Part shown: in pieces, positions 7,959-16,371 of the stretch
How the letters are laid out: each line of letters begins with the position of its first letter
How positions within the stretch are numbered: position 1 is the stretch's first letter
Origin: JBBQZO01 sp038207625
GTDB taxonomy: Bacteria; Pseudomonadota; Gammaproteobacteria; Burkholderiales; Burkholderiaceae_D
Reading direction: 5' to 3'
DNA: 64,000 bases
Assembly (NCBI GenBank): GCA_038207625.1
Contig: JBBQZO010000029.1
Span: forward strand, 19,161 to 83,160
Position numbers and translations under genes: made by a program
Notes under the pieces: generated by a model
What the model saw: the letters and a program-made list of their open reading frames with translations, nothing else
Told to the model about the DNA's origin: nothing
The model's database searches: none

Positions 7959-9158
7959 CTAGTGGCACGCAGCCGGCAGCAGATTGTCGGCGATGTCGAG
8001 ACTGCGGCAACGCCAGGCCAGCGCGCTGTCGCCCTCTTGCGAGGGACTGAACGACAAGGTCTTTGCCGCCCCCTGCGCCAGTTGCACGCCAATCAGCACG
8101 TCGCCGCTCTTGCCGTCGATCTGGACCGATGCGCCGCCCGGCGCACGGGACGACAAGCCCAGCTGTTCGATGTTCGTTGGCAGTGCCTTGTTGGCCTGGT
8201 AGTAGCGCCCGACGGCAGTTGTCGCCTGGCGGCCGATGTCGAACGCGGCGGCCACCTGCGCCTTCTGCGTGTATTGCTGGTAGGCCGGCAAGGCCACCGC
8301 AGCCAGCATGCCGATGATCGCCACTAGCATGATCAAGCCGCCACCACCGCCCAAGCCAAGGCGCGGCACGAACAGCGCCAGCAGCAGCGCGCCCGTGCTG
8401 CGCGTCGGCGGACTGGGTTCATGCCCGTTGCCGAGCGCCTTGACGGCGCCCATGCGCTTGACCAGCCACGGATAGTCGGCGGTGAGCTCGTGGAACGACA
8501 TCCAGAAGCCACTCGACTGCTCGGCCTGGGCCACGTAGTTGGTCTTGCTCATGGTGCGCCAGCGCCGGCCGCCGGCGGCCAGCGCGGCCAGCCCGAATTG
8601 TGCGCTGGCCGGATTATCGCAGGCCGCCAGGCCATGCCGGTCGCAGGTGTATTCGCGCGCCCGCGAATAGGCGGCGCCGAGCAACGGCAGGACCGACGCT
8701 GGCAGCAGCACGGTGGCCCAGCGCAAGTGCTTGCGCTTGATGTGACCGATCTCGTGGCCGATGTAGAAATTGAGCGAATCCGGATTGTCGTGCAGCGCAT
8801 CGACGATGTCGGAATACAGCACGATGAAGTCGCGCCCGAGGAAACGGGTGGCGAAGGCATTGAAGGCGCCATTCATGTGCATCAGGTAGGCTTCGGGCTC
8901 CTGATGCTGGCCGAGTTTCTCGCAGCAGGCGCTGATCCTGCGTTTGAGATCGGGGAACTGCTGTTCGGTGATGTGCACGCCGGTTCCCTTGATGTAGGAA
9001 ATGACGGCCGACTGCGCAAAGCAGTACATCACAAAGACCAGCAACAGGTATAGCAATGCCATGCCCAACGTTCCCACCAGCAGCAGCAACCACACCAGTA
9101 CGGACAGCGTCAACATGATGCCGAACAGTGTTTTTTCGTTTTTGTACACCAGATCCAT
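7959..9158 (-). CDS. Membrane M48-family metalloprotease fused to a type IV pilin-like domain
   Basis: 399 residues. Transmembrane segments (about 12-50) precede an M48 zinc protease core with HEIGH at 135-139 and a downstream glutamate at 169 (REYTCDRHG). The second half is unlike standard HtpX/M48 proteins. Residues 274-320 read LIMLVAIIGMLAAVALPAYQ and then QYTQKAQVAAAF, which is the N-terminal helix of a type IV pilin. The domain ends with two cysteines (384 and 398) placed like the pilin D-loop pair. The normal G/FTLIE processing site is missing: glycines precede LIMLV, so prepilin peptidase should not cut it. Possible roles are envelope proteostasis or pilus-related processing; both are inference. 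Confidence 0.85.
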   Translation of the reverse strand: MDLVYKNEKTLFGIMLTLSVLVWLLLLVGTLGMALLYLLLVFVMYCFAQSAVISYIKGTGVHITEQQFPDLKRRISACCEKLGQHQEPEAYLMHMNGAFNAFATRFLGRDFIVLYSDIVDALHDNPDSLNFYIGHEIGHIKRKHLRWATVLLPASVLPLLGAAYSRAREYTCDRHGLAACDNPASAQFGLAALAAGGRRWRTMSKTNYVAQAEQSSGFWMSFHELTADYPWLVKRMGAVKALGNGHEPSPPTRSTGALLLALFVPRLGLGGGGGLIMLVAIIGMLAAVALPAYQQYTQKAQVAAAFDIGRQATTAVGRYYQANKALPTNIEQLGLSSRAPGGASVQIDGKSGDVLIGVQLAQGAAKTLSFSPSQEGDSALAWRCRSLDIADNLLPAACH

Positions 9159-9561
9159 ACATCCCCTTTGATATCAATCAACAAATATTATCGCGAGGAT
9201 ACAAGGTTTTTCTGAAACTGCCCATGCTTAGTTACGGGCATGGCGGCCGGGCGGCGGCGAACGCGCAGGATAGTATTTTTAGTACGTTTTTCGGCACGTT
9301 TAATAGTGCGAAAAGAAAGATTTGTGTTTCTTTGGGGACAACCATGCTACCGCGTTTCGCCCTGATCGGCACGCAATATCGCCCTGACCGGCGTAAACAC
9401 AACACAACTGCCACGCGCGTTGCGCATGCCCAAGGCAGGACGTATTATTTTGCCACGCCGCGAAAGCACCAAGCTGGTGCGCGCCGGCAGACGTGATGCT
9501 GTACTCAACATGATGGCCAGAACCCACGGGTCCATTCAATAACGACAAACGAGAGACACAC
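9159..9561. other. Intergenic region between divergent M48-pilin and TonB-receptor genes
   Basis: 403 bases lacking a convincing gene. It is more A+T-rich than its neighbours (for example TTTGATATCAATCAACAAATATTA near 9167) and must hold the promoters for both flanking genes. I see no clear consensus pair, operator repeat or terminator. A small open frame here has no coding character. Confidence 0.5.
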
Positions 9562-12063
9562 ATGCAAAAACGACCATCCCGAACCCCCTCGATTTCCCCT
9601 CGCCAGCGCACGCTGGTACGCAGCGTGCTGGCCAGCGCACTGATGCTGGCCTTCAACCAGGGCTACGCGCAGCAAGCGGCCGACGCGCCGGCAGCCCGCT
9701 CCGACGACCCGACGCCGCCGGTCGCCGTCGTCGTGCTCGGTTCGCGCTCGAGCGCCAAGACGGCGCTCGACACCGCCGCCCCGGTCGGCCTGATCAGCAC
9801 CAAGGATCTGCAAAACGCGGGCCCGCTCGAACTGGGCAAGCTGCTGCAAACGCTCGACCCTTCGTTTAATTTTTCCACCACCTTCATCAGCGACGGCACC
9901 GACATCATCCGTCCGGCCACGCTGCGCTCGCTGGGACCGGATCAGCTGCTGGTGCTGGTGAACGGCAAGCGCCGTCATCAGCAGGCGCTGGTGAACGTGC
10001 AGCAAACGGTCGGGCGCGGCTCGGCCGGCACCGACATCAACGCCATTCCGCTGTCGGCCATCCACCACGTCGAGGTGCTGCGTGACGGCGCCGCCGCCCA
10101 GTACGGCTCGGACGCGATCGCCGGCGTGATCAACATCGTGCTCAAGCAGCAGGTCAATGAAACCCAGTTGAGCGGCACCATCGGCACCACCTCGCAAGGC
10201 GACGGCGACCTGTATTCGGGCAGCGCCAACAGCGGTTTCAAGATCGGCGACGGCGGCTTCGTCAACCTGACGGTGGAGGCGCGCAAGCGCGGTGAAACCA
10301 ACCGCGCCGGCCCCGACTCGCTGCGGGTGGACGTGCCGCGCGTGACCCAGCGCATCGGCGACAGTCTGGCCAAGGACGCCTTCCTGTGGATGAACGCGGG
10401 CCTGCCGATCGACAAGGACAGCGAGATCTACGCCTTCGGCGGCGTCTCCAAGCGCACCGGCGACTCGGGCGGCTTCTTCCGCGGCGTGGGCGCGAGCGAA
10501 AACCGCGCCGTCACGGCCGTCTACCCGAACGGCTACCTGCCCAACATCAAGACCACCGTCAAGGACGCCTCGTTCGCCATCGGCTACCGGCGCGACCTGG
10601 CCAACGACTGGAAGTTTGACGCCAGCGTCAACCACGGCGCCAGCGAACTGGACTTCCATGAAGCCAATTCGATCAACGTCAGCTACTGGTACGAACCGAA
10701 ACCGGGCGGCGGCATCTACGCCGAATCGCCCACCGAAGCGGACACGGGCAAACTGAAGTTCAACCAGACCACCTTCAACGCCGACTTCAAGGGTCCGCTG
10801 ACGCTGGCCGAGCGCAAGATTTTCCTGGCCGCCGGTTTCGAGTACCGCATCGACAATTACGCGATCGAAGCGGGCGATCCGGTGTCCTACCAATACGGGC
10901 GCACCGACAACCCGGCCATCGCCATTCCAGGGCGCACCGGCGCGGCCGCCTCGCCCGGCATCCAGGGCTTCCCCGGCTACACGCCCGGCACCGCCGTCGA
11001 CGACGGGCGCCACAACATCGCGCTGTACCTGGACATGGAGCACAACGTCACCGACCAGCTGCTGGTGGCCGGCGCGATCCGCTTCGAAAAATATTCGGAC
11101 TTCGGCTCCACCACCACCGGCAAGCTCAGTTTGCGCTACGATCCGACCAAGGAAATCGGCTTTCGCGGCAGCGTCTCGACGGGCTTTCGCGCGCCCAGCG
11201 TGCAACAGCAATTCTACAGCTCGGTGTCGACCAATTTGAACCTGGACGGCTCGCTGACCGAAACGCTGACCGCACGCCAGGGCAGCGCCGTCACCAAGGC
11301 ATTCGGCATCGCCCCGTTGAAGGAAGAGACCTCGCGCAACGCCAGCATCGGCATGATCCTGCGCCCGGCCAAGAACTTCTCCGTCACGGCCGACCTGTAC
11401 CGCATCGACATCAAGGACCGCATCGTGTTCTCGTCCGAGATCGCGCCGGAGTCAAACTGCCTGCCGAACAATTCGAACTGCCCGATCCGCGCGCTGCTCG
11501 ACCCGCTCAAGGTCGGCCAGGCACAGTTCTTCACCAACGCCGTCAACACCAGCACCAAGGGTCTCGACATCGTCGCCGAGCACACGACGCGCTGGCCTGG
11601 TTCGACGCTGGTGCTGTCCGGCCAGCTGGGCTTTAACCAGACCGAGGTGACCGACCGCCATTCGCAGTCGCCGGTGCTGACGGGCGCGCAGATGTTCGAC
11701 CGCACCCAGGTGACCTTGCTCGAACGTGGCCAGCCGCGCCAGCATCATGTGGTGGCGGCCGACTACACGACGGGCGCCTGGAACATGACGGCGCGCGCCA
11801 GCTACTACGGCGAAGTGCAGGCCGAGTATTTCAGCCCGTTGCAAACCTGGGACGCCAAGTGGCTGGTCGACACCACCTTGCGCTACGCCTTCACCAAGAA
11901 GAACAGCCTGTCGGTGGGCGTCAACAATCTGTTCGACACCTATCCGTCCGAATGGACCAACGGCGGCGCGTTTCCCAAGCTGGGCTTCAAGTATTGCTGG
12001 GAGACCTGCCCGATCGGCGTGAACGGGCGCTCGATGTATATGCGTTACGACCACGCGTTTTAA
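9562..12063 (+). CDS. TonB-dependent outer-membrane receptor
   Basis: 833 residues with a signal peptide ending near GYAQQAA. The plug domain (about 65-195) contains LVLVNGKRRHQ, IPLSAIHHVEVLRDGAAAQ and YGSDAIAGVINIV, the signature pattern of TonB-dependent receptors. The rest is a beta-barrel with GFRAPSVQQQFYSS and NNLFDTYPSEW. It ends in an aromatic residue (YDHAF). A GAGAGA ribosome-binding site lies just upstream of the ATG. It lacks the N-terminal FecA-type signalling extension and no sigma/anti-sigma pair is adjacent. The substrate (siderophore, oligosaccharide or other) is unknown. A tonB-like gene is present at 51220. Confidence 0.95.
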   Translation: MQKRPSRTPSISPRQRTLVRSVLASALMLAFNQGYAQQAADAPAARSDDPTPPVAVVVLGSRSSAKTALDTAAPVGLISTKDLQNAGPLELGKLLQTLDPSFNFSTTFISDGTDIIRPATLRSLGPDQLLVLVNGKRRHQQALVNVQQTVGRGSAGTDINAIPLSAIHHVEVLRDGAAAQYGSDAIAGVINIVLKQQVNETQLSGTIGTTSQGDGDLYSGSANSGFKIGDGGFVNLTVEARKRGETNRAGPDSLRVDVPRVTQRIGDSLAKDAFLWMNAGLPIDKDSEIYAFGGVSKRTGDSGGFFRGVGASENRAVTAVYPNGYLPNIKTTVKDASFAIGYRRDLANDWKFDASVNHGASELDFHEANSINVSYWYEPKPGGGIYAESPTEADTGKLKFNQTTFNADFKGPLTLAERKIFLAAGFEYRIDNYAIEAGDPVSYQYGRTDNPAIAIPGRTGAAASPGIQGFPGYTPGTAVDDGRHNIALYLDMEHNVTDQLLVAGAIRFEKYSDFGSTTTGKLSLRYDPTKEIGFRGSVSTGFRAPSVQQQFYSSVSTNLNLDGSLTETLTARQGSAVTKAFGIAPLKEETSRNASIGMILRPAKNFSVTADLYRIDIKDRIVFSSEIAPESNCLPNNSNCPIRALLDPLKVGQAQFFTNAVNTSTKGLDIVAEHTTRWPGSTLVLSGQLGFNQTEVTDRHSQSPVLTGAQMFDRTQVTLLERGQPRQHHVVAADYTTGAWNMTARASYYGEVQAEYFSPLQTWDAKWLVDTTLRYAFTKKNSLSVGVNNLFDTYPSEWTNGGAFPKLGFKYCWETCPIGVNGRSMYMRYDHAF

Positions 12064-12085
12064 CGGCCCCGTTTAACGGCGCTTG

Positions 12086-13555
12086 TTAGCCACGGCGGCG
12101 GTCGGTGCGACGCACCACCGCCGCCAGTTGTTTGACCAGTCCATCGATCACCGCCACGTCCACCTGGGCGTAGCCGAGCATCAGCCCGCACCAGCGGTGC
12201 GCGCGCGGGCCCACCGCATGCGCGCTCAAGGACGGCGCCACGATTCCCGCCGCCAAGGCCGCCGCACTGATGGCCACGTCGTCCATGCGCGCGTCATCAA
12301 ACACCAGCGCCAGATGCATGCCGGCCGAGTCGCCGTGTATGCTGGCCAGATCCCCCAGATGCCGTTCCAGCGACGCCACCAGCGCATCGCGGCGCTGCCG
12401 GTACAGCCGGCGCATGCGGCGCAAATGCAGGCCGAAATGGCCGTCGCGCATGAACGCGGCCAGCGTCAGCTGATCGGCGCCGCGTCCGCGTAGCGTTGAC
12501 CTGGCCAGCACGTCGGCAAACGGTGCCGCCAGCGCCTTGGGCACCACCACGAAGCCTATCCGCAGTGCCGGAAAAACGGTCTTGCTGAAGGTGCCCAGGT
12601 ACAGCACCGGCGCATCCTCGACCAGTCCCTGCATGGCCGCCAGCGGCGGTCCCTCGTGGCGGAACTCGCTGTCGTAGTCGTCCTCGATGATCAAGGCGCC
12701 CACCTTGCTGGCGTGCGCGATCAGCGCCAGCCGGCGCTCCGCACTGAGCACGCCGCCGGTCGGATACTGGTGCGACGGGGTCACGTAGATCAGCTTGGGA
12801 CGCTGGCGGCGCCAGTCGCTCGCGCTTGGCGCGATGCCGTGTTCGTCGACCGCGATGCCCACCGTGTTGAGCAGCGCGCCGCGAAACGCCGTGTGCGCGC
12901 CGAAGTAGCCCGGATGCTCCATCCACACCTTGTCGCCCGCGTCGGCAAACGCGCGCGCCACCAGGTCCAGGCTGCTCTGGGTGCCGTCGGTGATGAACAC
13001 CTGGCCGGCGTCGCAGTTGGCCCCGCGCGCGGCGCGCAAATGGTCGGCGATGGCGCTGCGCAGCGCCAGCGCGCCGCCCGCCTCGGCATAACCCAAGGCG
13101 CTGCGCCCGTGCGCGCGCCAGCTGCGCTCGTGCAAGCGCTGCCACAGCGTGGCGGGAAACTCGGCCAGTGCCGGCACGCCCGGCGCGAAGCCGCCCGACA
13201 GCTCGGCCGGCACGGGCGAGGCGCGCAGCGCCAGCGCGCGCTTGGCCAGTCCTGCGCGCGCCGTGGGCGCAGTCGCGCGCGGCACCGCCACGGCCAGCAG
13301 CGTGCTCACCACGGTACCGCGCCGGTCGGTGCACACCAGTCCCTCGGTGGCCAGTTGCTCGTATGCGTACAGCACCGTGTTGCGCGCGATGCCCAGCTCC
13401 AGCGCCAGCGCGCGCGTGGCCAGCAAGCGCGTCTGCGGCGCCAGCTGTCCGCTGCGGATCGCCGCGCGCAGACACTCATGCAAGCGGCGCTGGGCCGACC
13501 AACGCTGCGCACCGGGCGGCGCCTCAAAGCTGGCGGTCAACAACTGATAGTCCAT
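12086..13555 (-). CDS. MocR/PdxR-type GntR-family transcriptional regulator with aminotransferase domain
   Basis: 489 residues. The N-terminal GntR winged helix (about 1-85) contains LALELGIARNTVLYAYEQL. It is joined to a fold-type I aminotransferase domain with the PLP-binding lysine in YLGTFSKTVFPALRIG and the conserved YVTPSHQYPTGG and EDDYDSEFR. MocR proteins bind PLP or amino-acid aldimines and control nearby genes, often those of vitamin B6 metabolism or amine catabolism. Its divergent neighbour at 13648 is a pyridoxamine-phosphate-oxidase-like flavoprotein, the classic MocR partner. Regulation of that gene through the shared 92-base intergenic region is therefore likely but inferred. 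Confidence 0.92.
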   Translation of the reverse strand: MDYQLLTASFEAPPGAQRWSAQRRLHECLRAAIRSGQLAPQTRLLATRALALELGIARNTVLYAYEQLATEGLVCTDRRGTVVSTLLAVAVPRATAPTARAGLAKRALALRASPVPAELSGGFAPGVPALAEFPATLWQRLHERSWRAHGRSALGYAEAGGALALRSAIADHLRAARGANCDAGQVFITDGTQSSLDLVARAFADAGDKVWMEHPGYFGAHTAFRGALLNTVGIAVDEHGIAPSASDWRRQRPKLIYVTPSHQYPTGGVLSAERRLALIAHASKVGALIIEDDYDSEFRHEGPPLAAMQGLVEDAPVLYLGTFSKTVFPALRIGFVVVPKALAAPFADVLARSTLRGRGADQLTLAAFMRDGHFGLHLRRMRRLYRQRRDALVASLERHLGDLASIHGDSAGMHLALVFDDARMDDVAISAAALAAGIVAPSLSAHAVGPRAHRWCGLMLGYAQVDVAVIDGLVKQLAAVVRRTDRRRG

Positions 13556-13590
13556 TCTGTAGTCCTAAAAAATGCTGCGCCTCTGGATCT

Positions 13591-13618
13591 TTGCGAGGAG
13601 CCAAGCTTGCATTATATT
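13591..13618 (+). promoter_or_regulatory. Putative promoter of the flavin split-barrel gene
   Basis: TTGCGA (13591-13596), a 16-base spacer and TATATT (13613-13618), 30 bases before the ATG at 13648. It lies in the intergenic region shared with the divergent MocR gene, where the MocR operator should also be. No clear direct repeat for MocR binding could be singled out. Confidence 0.4.
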
Positions 13619-13647
13619 CGTGCCTCACTCATCTTTTATAGAACGCC

Positions 13648-14304
13648 ATGTCAGAGACCACTTCCAGCGCACCGAGCGAGCGCACGCGGATCCGCCGGAT
13701 CGCCGAAAACGCCTGTTACGACAGCACCACGCTGCACGCCATCATCGACGCGGCCTACCTGTGCCATATCGCGTTCGCCGACGCCAAGGGCAGCCATTGC
13801 ATCCCGATGGCCTGCTGGCGCGAAGACGAGCACCTGTACATCCACGGCTCGAACGGCGGACGATTGGTCAAGCTGCTGCTGGGCGGCACCCAGGTGTGCA
13901 TTACGATCACCCACCTGGACGGTCTGGTGCTGGCGCGTTCGGCCTTCAATCATTCGATGAACTACCGCTCGGCGATGATCTACGGCCGATTCGAGGCGGT
14001 GCCGGGCGAGCAGGACAAGCGTGCCGCGCTGGACGCGTTCATGGACAAGATCGCGCCCGGCCGTCAGCACGAGGCGCGCCGCGGCAACGACAAGGAATTT
14101 GCCGCCACCACGGTGCTGCGCATCGCCTTGGGCGAAGCCGCCTGCAAGGTGCGCAGCGGCGGCCCGATCGACGATGCGGAAGACATGACCGTGCAGGCGT
14201 GGACCGGCGTGCTGCCGTTCGTGCAGCAGCACGCCGCGCCGCTGACCGACGCGGCGTGCACGCTGAACCCACCGGCTTATGTGCGCGACTGGCTCGCTGC
14301 CTGA
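13648..14304 (+). CDS. Pyridoxamine 5'-phosphate oxidase-like FMN-binding split-barrel protein
   Basis: 218 residues resembling the flavin-nucleotide-binding (NimA/PNPOx-like) split barrel. Recognisable parts are AYLCHIAFADAKGSHCIPMA, HLYIHGSNGGRLVKLL, VCITITHLDGLVLARS and NHSMNYRSAMIYGRFE. These proteins bind FMN or F420/haem and act as oxidoreductases; true PNPOx activity cannot be assumed. It is divergently arranged with a MocR regulator, which suggests PLP-linked control. It converges with the haem protein gene at 14338, leaving only 33 bases between the stops. Confidence 0.88.
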   Translation: MSETTSSAPSERTRIRRIAENACYDSTTLHAIIDAAYLCHIAFADAKGSHCIPMACWREDEHLYIHGSNGGRLVKLLLGGTQVCITITHLDGLVLARSAFNHSMNYRSAMIYGRFEAVPGEQDKRAALDAFMDKIAPGRQHEARRGNDKEFAATTVLRIALGEAACKVRSGGPIDDAEDMTVQAWTGVLPFVQQHAAPLTDAACTLNPPAYVRDWLAA

Positions 14305-14337
14305 GGCGCACGGCCAGTCGCCTGACGGGCGCCCCGG

Positions 14338-15876
14338 CTAGGGTTTGGCGGGCGCCGAACCGGCCGGGTTAGCGCACGGCGTGTTGCTGGCGGGCGCACC
14401 TTTCGAGGTGGCCACGTTACCGGCCAGGAACCACGAAAAATCCGTGCTGGTGTTGCACGCGAAGTAGTAATACGCATCGGCCTGATTGGTGACCGAAATG
14501 GCGTTGCTCATGTTCAGGAAGGGCGGATAGTTGGTGGTCAGCCCGACCCCGCTCGCGGCCGGCAAATTGTTGGGGTTGTTGCCGAACGCGGCCGCGGCGT
14601 GACAGGACATGCAGTTCGAGTCGGTGCCGTTCACGGCCGTCAAGCCCGTCTCCAGATACGGGTTGTAGCACAACACATTTTTGCCCGACAGGCTGTTGGC
14701 CGGATTGACCGTCATCGAATAGCTCGAGCACATCGCGTAGTTGTTGAACGGCGCGGCGATGTTTGGCGGCGGCGCGCCGTACGGATGCGGCTGGCCATAG
14801 TTCCACCAGAAGCTTTGCCAGGTCCAGTTGCTGTTCTCGCGCGTGGTCATGTGCATCGCCACCAGAATCGCCACGTCGCCCGCCTTGACGGTGCCGCCCG
14901 TGAGCGGCTGCACGCTGGCGATATTGGCCGCCTCGGCAGCGCTCAGTGCGAAATGGTAGAACTCCTTGACGTTCACCAAGCCGGCCGGCGCACTGCCGTT
15001 GGCGCATTTCCATTGCGACAGCGGCCCGCTGGGCGGCGTCGCGCCCGAGTACACCACCACGCACTGATTCCAGGTTCCCATCGTCGGGTTGGCGGGATTG
15101 CTGCTGTTTGACGGCCCACTGCTCAAGTCGCCCAGCCAGTACGGCATCACCGTCGTGCCGTGATTGTTGGCCGGCCCGGCGACGACGATGAACACCGGCT
15201 TCAATCCCACCGCCGTGTTGACGAAGGGCTTGATGACGCGCAGCGCCGGGGCGGTGCCGACCGGCCAGGCATTTTGCACGCTCCACAATCCGGCCGCCGT
15301 GTTGTAGTTGTTGCTCCACACCGAGTTGGCATAGTTGGCGTCGAACTTGTTAAAGCCGATCACCTGCAAGCCGCCCGGCGAGGCCGGCGCGCTGCGCAAG
15401 GCCGGTTTGCCGCCGCCGAGCGGTGCCTGGGCGTGGTGCAACTGGCGGAATTGCTCGAACTGGTGGGTAGCGCGACCGGCCGCGCGCAGCGCCTGGTGCG
15501 GCGCCTGCGCAGCGAGGCCCACGCCCGGCTTGCCGGCCTGCACCTCGGTGTCGGTGTACCAGGTTTCAAACACCGGCCACCCTTGCGACTGGGGCGTGAT
15601 CGACGTGATGCCATACCACAGCGCCCAGCCGTGTTCGCGGATCGGCGCCTGCTCGTTGGCGCTGACCCAGCCGTCGATGACCGAGGCCGGCAACGGAAAC
15701 TCGCTCGGCGTGCTGGGGCCGGCCGGCGGTGGCGCCTTCAGCAACACTGGCTGCGGCGTCAACGGCGGCTTGGCCGGCCCGGCCGCCAATACACAACTGG
15801 CGAGCGTCAAGCCCAGCGTGATGAAGATGGCACGGTACGGCGCGGCGGTGCTCGTGGTGCGACTCGGTGAGTGCAT
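14338..15876 (-). CDS. Secreted mono-haem c-type cytochrome-like protein
   Basis: 512 residues with an N-terminal signal peptide (YRAIFITLGLTLASCVLAAG). It has a Pro/Ala-rich linker, a long region rich in Trp, Asn and Tyr and only one haem-attachment motif, CMSCH, near residue 423. Start chosen at 15876 because AGGAGGT lies at the right distance upstream; the open frame continues 5' but without coding character. There is no recognised catalytic domain besides the haem site. The large region before the CXXCH contains motifs such as GFNKFDANYANSVW that I cannot assign. Likely a periplasmic or extracellular electron carrier or haem-dependent enzyme. The exact family is unknown. Confidence 0.75.
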   Translation of the reverse strand: MHSPSRTTSTAAPYRAIFITLGLTLASCVLAAGPAKPPLTPQPVLLKAPPPAGPSTPSEFPLPASVIDGWVSANEQAPIREHGWALWYGITSITPQSQGWPVFETWYTDTEVQAGKPGVGLAAQAPHQALRAAGRATHQFEQFRQLHHAQAPLGGGKPALRSAPASPGGLQVIGFNKFDANYANSVWSNNYNTAAGLWSVQNAWPVGTAPALRVIKPFVNTAVGLKPVFIVVAGPANNHGTTVMPYWLGDLSSGPSNSSNPANPTMGTWNQCVVVYSGATPPSGPLSQWKCANGSAPAGLVNVKEFYHFALSAAEAANIASVQPLTGGTVKAGDVAILVAMHMTTRENSNWTWQSFWWNYGQPHPYGAPPPNIAAPFNNYAMCSSYSMTVNPANSLSGKNVLCYNPYLETGLTAVNGTDSNCMSCHAAAAFGNNPNNLPAASGVGLTTNYPPFLNMSNAISVTNQADAYYYFACNTSTDFSWFLAGNVATSKGAPASNTPCANPAGSAPAKP

Positions 15877-16371
15877 TGCGACCTCCTGGTTGGTGGTAAC
15901 GAGGGTGTTATTACGGGCGCTTCCAGCACGCGTGCTGCGGCGCGAGGGCGCTGGCAGCGGGCGCCATGTCCGGGCAAGCTGGCGCGGACATGGGCCAGAC
16001 ACAGCGCTGTCGATGGCGTGTAAAAACACTATGCGCCAGCCGCGTAAATTGTCAATATTATATTGAATATCAATCATGATTTCGTCGTTCGCGCGCCGCC
16101 ACGTGGGCTTGCCGCGGCGTGCACGCAACGGCTTGCCGCGCCGCGTGCGCGCCTGCCCGCGTGGCCGGAAAACCGCCTGCGTTGCTGCGGCGCGGCGACG
16201 ACGCAACACTCACGCTCGCCAAGCCCCCCGCACGCATGGTTTTATGGCCGGGATGGGGGCGAATAGTGTACTCTCGGGATGCGCGTGGCATTGCTGCCGT
16301 GGAACGAACCGGCGCGGCGGGCAATGCTTTCCCCAATCCCAATCAAGGCCAATCGATGGAACTAGCGTTTC
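15877..16371. other. Divergent intergenic region with an A+T-rich core
   Basis: 495 bases between the haem protein and the solute-binding lipoprotein. Most is G+C-rich with no coding signal. A short A+T-rich block (16045-16075, with AATATTATATTGAATATCAA) holds the best promoter candidate. Near the lipoprotein start, a seven-codon open frame (ATG at 16356) overlaps the GTG at 16372 and might act as a leader. Confidence 0.4.
16045..16073 (-). promoter_or_regulatory. Putative promoter of the haem-protein gene
   Basis: On the minus strand, TTGATA (16073-16068), a 17-base spacer and AATTTA (16050-16045). It sits in the only A+T-rich block of the region, about 170 bases upstream of the start codon. 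Consensus match by eye only. Confidence 0.35.
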
